A DNA stretch of 39,434 nt from CAUZFZ01 sp963579025 (GTDB lineage Bacteria; Planctomycetota; Planctomycetia; Planctomycetales; Planctomycetaceae), in the NCBI GenBank assembly GCA_963579025.1, contig CAUZFZ010000102.1, positions 1 through 39,434 of the forward strand, in the 5' to 3' direction. Under the pieces are notes generated by a model that was given only the letters and a program-made list of their open reading frames with translations, was not told the origin of the DNA and did not search any database. Positions 35,183 through 39,434 of the stretch are shown here, one piece after another. The position numbers were made by a program, and so were the translations under genes. The stretch's first letter is position 1. Each line of letters begins with the position of its first letter.

Positions 35183-37726
35183 ATGTTTCGATCCCTCTGC
35201 GATGCAGCGTCGCTCCGAAGACTGGGTTGTCTGGTTGTCACACTCTGCGGACTGACATCGGGGTCCACCGCGTCAGCAGTGGGCGACAACGAGTTCACAA
35301 CCAGGCAGCTCGATTTCTTCGAATCGCATATTCGACCGGTGCTGATCGAACATTGCCTCGAATGCCACTCTGGTGGGAAGAAGCAGAAAGGCGGTCTCAA
35401 TCTCTCATTCCGACAGGGCCTGCTGCGCGGTGGTGAAACCGGACCAGCGATCGTACCTGGCAAGCCGATGGAGAGTCTGCTCATTAAAGCGTTGAGATAC
35501 GAGTCTCTCGAAATGCCACCGAGTGGCAAGTTGCCTGATCGAGTCGTCCACAACTTCGTCACGTGGACAACGATGGGAGCCCCGGATCCACGCAAACCAG
35601 TGAGTGGACCCAAAAAGGGAAACGGAGCTCTCGACGCATCTCAACTCTGGTCGCTGCAACCGATCAAAGTTGTAGAGCCACCCTATCTCGAAGGGGTTGA
35701 CCACCCGATTGACCGATTCATCCGGGCGCGGCTGAAACGGGAGGACGTCCCGCCAGCGGATACCGCCGAACCACGCATCCTGTCGCGGCGGCTGCATCTC
35801 AAACTGACCGGACTGCCGCCAAATGCCCGGCTGCAAAACAGCGTTGCTGATCTCATCGATCGACTTCTTGACGCGCCTGAGTTTGGAGAACACTGGGGAC
35901 GACACTGGCTGGACCTGACCGGATACGCGGACACGATTGGTGTAGGTCGCGCAATCCCTGCACTCGAAGCGTGGCGGTTTCGTGACTATGTCATCAACGC
36001 GTTCAACTCGGACAAGCCATTTGACGAATTCATTCGCCAGCAGATCGCTGGTGATATTCAAGTGCCATCCGCACCCGGAGTTTCCAGAGGACCGGAGCCC
36101 ACAGCGGAGAGCATCACTGCCACGGGTTTCCTGGCAATTGGTCCGTGGGAACTTGTCGGTGGTGACAAGGTCCAGCTTCGAATGGATGTCGTGGATCGGC
36201 AGGTCAATCGTGTGGGAAAGGCGTTTCTTGGCATGACTTTCGAATGTGCGCGGTGCCACGCTCACAAGTTTGATCCCGTTAGCCACGAAGACTATTTCGG
36301 ACTTGCCGGCCTGTTTAGAAGCACTATCACCTTGAACGGTCGTATCAATGGAGTCTTCAGTGCCATCAATCACACGGCATTGCCGGAATCTCCCGAAGAG
36401 CTGATCGCCAGGGCCGACCGGTCAAGAGCGTTTTACGCCGAACTGAAAGAAACAACGGAGCAACAGCAGCAGGCGAACGCGAAGGTCAGTGAACTCAGCA
36501 AGCAGATCGAGTCACTCAAAGAAGGCGGCGATGACTCGGATCAAATCAAGAAACTTGAACAGCAGCGTAATGCCGCATCCGACCTCGCCAAACGGCATTC
36601 AGAGCGGATCAACACTCTGAGGTACCTGAAGCAGCATCGGACTCAGTCACTGGCACTCGCGGTCGTCGATGCTCCCGAACCGGAAGATTGTTACATCAAC
36701 ATCCGCGGCAACGCGCATCAGTTGGGGCCTTTGGTGCCACGTGGTTTTCCACACAACATTGCACCCACGGACAAGCCGTCGTTCACCCGTGGCGGCAGTG
36801 GCCGTGTGCAACTGGCCGAGTGGCTGACGGACAAACGTAATCCGCTGACAGCCCGCGTGTGGGTGAACCGAGTCTGGTATTACCTGTTTGGTGCGGGGCT
36901 GGTGCGTTCGGTTGACAACTTCGGAGCGCGTGGCGAAACACCCGATCATTCCGAACTGTTGGATTACCTCGCATCTGAGTTCATGAACGACGGATGGTCC
37001 ACGAAACGACTGATACGGCGCATCGTGACATCGCGCACGTGGCAGCAATCTTCGATTAATCAGGCCGTTACTCGAATGCCCGGCGAGGGGCGTCGGGTGA
37101 AGGAACGTGATCCCGACAACCGTCTTCTGTGGCGAACCAATCGCCTGCGACTGCCGGCTGAAAGTCTGCGGGATTCGATGCTGCTGGTCAGCGGACTGCT
37201 TGACGCTGGCCGCGGCGGGCCCAGTCTGCCGGTTGATGTGCCTGGGAACCTCAGTCCCGGAGGCACGGGCAACATGCGGGATGAAAGTCGGATGCCCGAC
37301 GATTTGAAGCATCGTCGTTCGATCTACCTGCCACAGAAACGGAAAGGTCCATTCAACGAGCTCGATTTTCTGGGCGCATTCGATCTGCCGGACCCAAGTC
37401 ACGAAACTGGCTATCGAAACACGACAACTGTCCCCACTCAGGCTCTCTATCTGTTGAACTCCCCCTTCGTGCAGGACTGCGCGACAACCACAGCCAGGCG
37501 GGCCATCAAACAGAAGTCGGACACTCGCCAGCGAATCACGTGGGTCTACCTGAATATTATTGGCAGGCAGCCATCCGACACCGAGGCGAACGACGCACTC
37601 AACTTCGTCACGGACCTGCAGCAGTCAACAACTGGCGACGATTCGGGTCAGACGTCTGAGCTGGATGCCTGGTCCAGACTCAGTCAGACGTTGCTGATCT
37701 CAAACGAGTTTCTATTTTGCGATTGA
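35183..37726 (+). CDS. PSCyt1/DUF1549/DUF1553 exported cytochrome-like protein (copy 3)
   Basis: The 847-residue protein starts at ATG 35183 with GGGGA upstream. The leader (LRRLGCLVVTLCGLTSGSTA) is Sec-type. The PSCyt1 domain has CLECH at 58-62 and LEMPPSGKLPD. DUF1549 lies at about 170-400 (RRLHLKLTGLPPNARLQ, DLTGYADTIGVGRAIPALEA) with a second CxxCH, CARCH at 355-359, followed by AHKFDPVSHEDY. The tract at about 415-490 is a strong coiled coil (ANAKVSELSKQIESLKEGGD and on). DUF1553 spans about 535-840 (NPLTARVWVNRVWYYLFGAG, ESLRDSMLLVSGLLDAGRGG). The coiled coil suggests self-association. It precedes DUF1501 copy 3 by 93 nt and is the fourth gene of the set headed by the dehydrogenase. Redox function is inferred from the heme motifs. 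Confidence 0.9.
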   Translation: MFRSLCDAASLRRLGCLVVTLCGLTSGSTASAVGDNEFTTRQLDFFESHIRPVLIEHCLECHSGGKKQKGGLNLSFRQGLLRGGETGPAIVPGKPMESLLIKALRYESLEMPPSGKLPDRVVHNFVTWTTMGAPDPRKPVSGPKKGNGALDASQLWSLQPIKVVEPPYLEGVDHPIDRFIRARLKREDVPPADTAEPRILSRRLHLKLTGLPPNARLQNSVADLIDRLLDAPEFGEHWGRHWLDLTGYADTIGVGRAIPALEAWRFRDYVINAFNSDKPFDEFIRQQIAGDIQVPSAPGVSRGPEPTAESITATGFLAIGPWELVGGDKVQLRMDVVDRQVNRVGKAFLGMTFECARCHAHKFDPVSHEDYFGLAGLFRSTITLNGRINGVFSAINHTALPESPEELIARADRSRAFYAELKETTEQQQQANAKVSELSKQIESLKEGGDDSDQIKKLEQQRNAASDLAKRHSERINTLRYLKQHRTQSLALAVVDAPEPEDCYINIRGNAHQLGPLVPRGFPHNIAPTDKPSFTRGGSGRVQLAEWLTDKRNPLTARVWVNRVWYYLFGAGLVRSVDNFGARGETPDHSELLDYLASEFMNDGWSTKRLIRRIVTSRTWQQSSINQAVTRMPGEGRRVKERDPDNRLLWRTNRLRLPAESLRDSMLLVSGLLDAGRGGPSLPVDVPGNLSPGGTGNMRDESRMPDDLKHRRSIYLPQKRKGPFNELDFLGAFDLPDPSHETGYRNTTTVPTQALYLLNSPFVQDCATTTARRAIKQKSDTRQRITWVYLNIIGRQPSDTEANDALNFVTDLQQSTTGDDSGQTSELDAWSRLSQTLLISNEFLFCD

Positions 37727-37819
37727 ATCCGTGGCGTGACGCTCCGCATCGAGTAGCACAGCCAGGGATCAATCAGACGACTGCTCGACCTGGTGAGTTG
37801 CGCTACGAGGATTCTTGCC

Positions 37820-39238
37820 ATGTACACATCTCGGCGGTCACTGCTTCAGGCGTCAGCCTGTGGTTTCGGTTATACGGCCCTGTCAGCATTACTGAGCGAA
37901 TCGGCAAAGGCTGCGAACCCGCTGGTAGCTCGTGAACCGCATCAGGCCCCGAAAGCGCGGCGGATTATCTTCCTGTTTATGCAGGGAGGACCATCGCCAA
38001 TGGAGACGTTTGATTACAAGCCTCAATTGAACGCTGATCACGGCAAGCCAACACCGTTTCAGAGAGATACAAAGATCGAACAGCCGGGTGTCGGAACGAT
38101 GCGACTGTTTGGATCAAGCTGGAAGTTCAAGCAGCACGGTGAGTCCGGAACATGGGTCTCAGAGCTGTTTCCACACATCAGCGGCGCGATTGATGACATC
38201 GCCGTGCTAAATGGCATGCAGACCGACAATCTGGCTCACGCGCCGGCCTGCATGCAGATCCATACGGGAGCGACCAACGTCGTCAGGCCTTCGATCGGCG
38301 CCTGGTTGCTCTACGGACTGGGGACGGCCAATCAAAACCTGCCAGGCTTTATTACTATCAACCCATCGCTCAGCGGCGATGGTGGTAGTCCTCAGCATTT
38401 CGGCAGTGCATTTCTTCCGGCCATCTATCAGGGCACGGCGGTCAGTCTGCCAGACAACCCCGGCGCCAACGCCGATATTCGCTACCTGCGGGACAAGTCG
38501 TTTCCACTCACACGGCAACGAAAACAAGTCGACTTTCTGCAACGACTGAATCGACGCCACATCGAAGCCACGTGTGAGGACGCACAACTCGAAGGCATGA
38601 TCGAGTCCTTCGAACTCGCATTTCGCATGCAGAGTGAAGCTCCGGAGATACTCAAACTTGATGGAGAAACGGAATCCACCCGGAAGCTGTACGGAATTGG
38701 TGAAGGGGCGACTGACGCATTTGGTCGGCAATGTCTGCTGGCACGCAGACTGGCCGAATCCGGTGTGCGTTTCATTCAGGTCAACTCGGGCGGCTGGGAC
38801 CACCACAGTCGCATCAGCAGCCTGTTGCCAAAGAACGCGAAGTCCGTGGATAAACCAGTTGCCGGCCTGATTCAGGACCTCAAAGCACGCGGCATGCTGG
38901 ATGACACGCTGCTAGTCTGGACCGGTGAGTTTGGACGAACGCCGTACGAGCAGGATTTGACGAGCGGCCAGGGATCGATAGACAGCTACGGTCGTGGCCA
39001 TAACCCGTTTGGTTTTACAACGCTGATGGCTGGTGGAGGCATAAAAGGCGGCATCGTCCACGGCGCGACGGACGAGTACGGCTATCGAGCCGTGCGGGGC
39101 AAGGTCCACGTCCACGACCTGCACGCAACAATGCTGCACCAGCTTGGCCTCGATCACGAACGCCTGACCTACCGCTACGCCGGTCGAGACTTCCGTTTAA
39201 CCGACGTGTACGGACAGGTCGTGAAAGAGATTCTCTAG
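37820..39238 (+). CDS. DUF1501 protein with Tat signal (copy 3)
   Basis: The 472-residue product has a Tat-like leader (MYTSRRSLLQASACGFGYTA). ATG 37820 has GAGGA at good spacing; the in-frame upstream alternative at 37793 would add residues before the twin arginines. Family landmarks are LFMQGGPSPMETFDYKPQLN, KQHGESGTWVSELFPHIS, RPSIGAWLLYGLGTANQNLP, LAFRMQSEAPEILKLDGE, GGWDHHSRI, WTGEFGRTP, GRGHNPFGFTTLMAGGGI and LHATMLHQLG. The form GGPSPMETFD and the N-terminal FGSSWKFKQHGESG place it in a subclass different from copy 2 and nearer copy 1. It is the last gene of the five-gene set. Expected to be exported folded; substrate unknown. Confidence 0.9.
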   Translation: MYTSRRSLLQASACGFGYTALSALLSESAKAANPLVAREPHQAPKARRIIFLFMQGGPSPMETFDYKPQLNADHGKPTPFQRDTKIEQPGVGTMRLFGSSWKFKQHGESGTWVSELFPHISGAIDDIAVLNGMQTDNLAHAPACMQIHTGATNVVRPSIGAWLLYGLGTANQNLPGFITINPSLSGDGGSPQHFGSAFLPAIYQGTAVSLPDNPGANADIRYLRDKSFPLTRQRKQVDFLQRLNRRHIEATCEDAQLEGMIESFELAFRMQSEAPEILKLDGETESTRKLYGIGEGATDAFGRQCLLARRLAESGVRFIQVNSGGWDHHSRISSLLPKNAKSVDKPVAGLIQDLKARGMLDDTLLVWTGEFGRTPYEQDLTSGQGSIDSYGRGHNPFGFTTLMAGGGIKGGIVHGATDEYGYRAVRGKVHVHDLHATMLHQLGLDHERLTYRYAGRDFRLTDVYGQVVKEIL

Positions 39239-39257
39239 TCCTTAATCCGGACTTGAA

Positions 39258-39293
39258 ACGGCCTCTTGAGGGTTTCAGCCTTGAAAAGGCCGT
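39258..39293 (+). terminator. Possible hairpin after DUF1501 copy 3
   Basis: ACGGCCT (39258-39264) pairs perfectly with AGGCCGT (39287-39293) with a 22-nt loop, 20 nt after the stop. No T-run follows, so this is a weak terminator candidate. The remaining bases to 39434 show no recognisable gene. Confidence 0.3.
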
Positions 39294-39434
39294 ATTCGAT
39301 GGCTCAGACCCGCGTGCTTTTCTGCGTGCTGTAGCCAGAAAATAGTCGAAATACTTTCATTTCAGGGCCAGGCGCTGGAGACCGTTTTCGCTACAAGACG
39401 CGAATGAGCGAAAAGAAGCCACGAAAAGTTCATG

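Noticed and set aside
35405..36373. Minus-strand open frame (322 codons) opposite PSCyt copy 3
   Set aside because: Antisense to a clear PSCyt/DUF1549 sequence, with no signal peptide or known motif.
1..39434. CRISPR arrays, tRNA or rRNA genes, phage modules
   Set aside because: I saw no regularly spaced direct repeats, no tRNA-like cloverleaf with CCA-type end, and no phage structural proteins.

Overview
The window looks like a chromosomal segment of a planctomycete (Planctomycetota). The diagnostic signature is three sets of the paired families typical of that phylum. One partner is an exported PSCyt1/DUF1549/DUF1553 cytochrome-like protein. The other is a Tat-type DUF1501 protein. The window also has a very large beta-propeller/HEAT/heme 'membrane-bound dehydrogenase' protein, HEAT and LRR proteins with signal peptides, and intergenic palindromes. 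No rRNA, tRNA, CRISPR array or phage genes were recognised. The genus cannot be read from the sequence alone.

Region 1 (1-3102) is a decaying accessory edge. It holds the C-terminal part of a transposase cut by the window border, a broken DUF4838 reading frame joined to the tail of a DUF1501 gene, and a minus-strand esterase with a frameshift. Region 2 (3458-8035) holds an exported HEAT-repeat protein with a receiver-like domain (minus), an orphan HlyD-type membrane fusion protein (plus) and a small exported hypothetical protein (minus).

Region 3 (8187-16298) holds a PSCyt/DUF1549/DUF1553 gene and a DUF1501 gene on the plus strand, separated by a minus-strand exported beta-helix protein. A perfect 29-bp inverted repeat lies between the first two, which converge. 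Region 4 (16320-19028, minus) holds a CinA-family protein with a diverged C-terminal domain and a thioredoxin-fold lipoprotein without a CxxC motif.

Region 5 (19429-39238) is entirely plus-strand. It runs: a fused nitrilase/N-acyl-D-amino-acid deacylase, a Tat-exported sugar-isomerase-like protein, an SGNH-LRR fusion, a gene remnant, a PSCyt lipoprotein/DUF1501 pair 5 nt apart, and a tightly spaced five-gene set. That set is dehydrogenase-heme protein, alpha/beta hydrolase, SGNH hydrolase, PSCyt protein and DUF1501 protein.

Nearly every intact gene in regions 2-5 has an export signal (Sec, lipoprotein or Tat); CinA is the clear exception. Taken together, regions 3 and 5 suggest an extracytoplasmic catabolic programme in which hydrolases and deacylases release products that heme-bearing proteins may oxidise. 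That reading is inference from gene content. At least six unrelated classes of intergenic inverted repeat lie between the genes, suggesting active REP/MITE-like elements.
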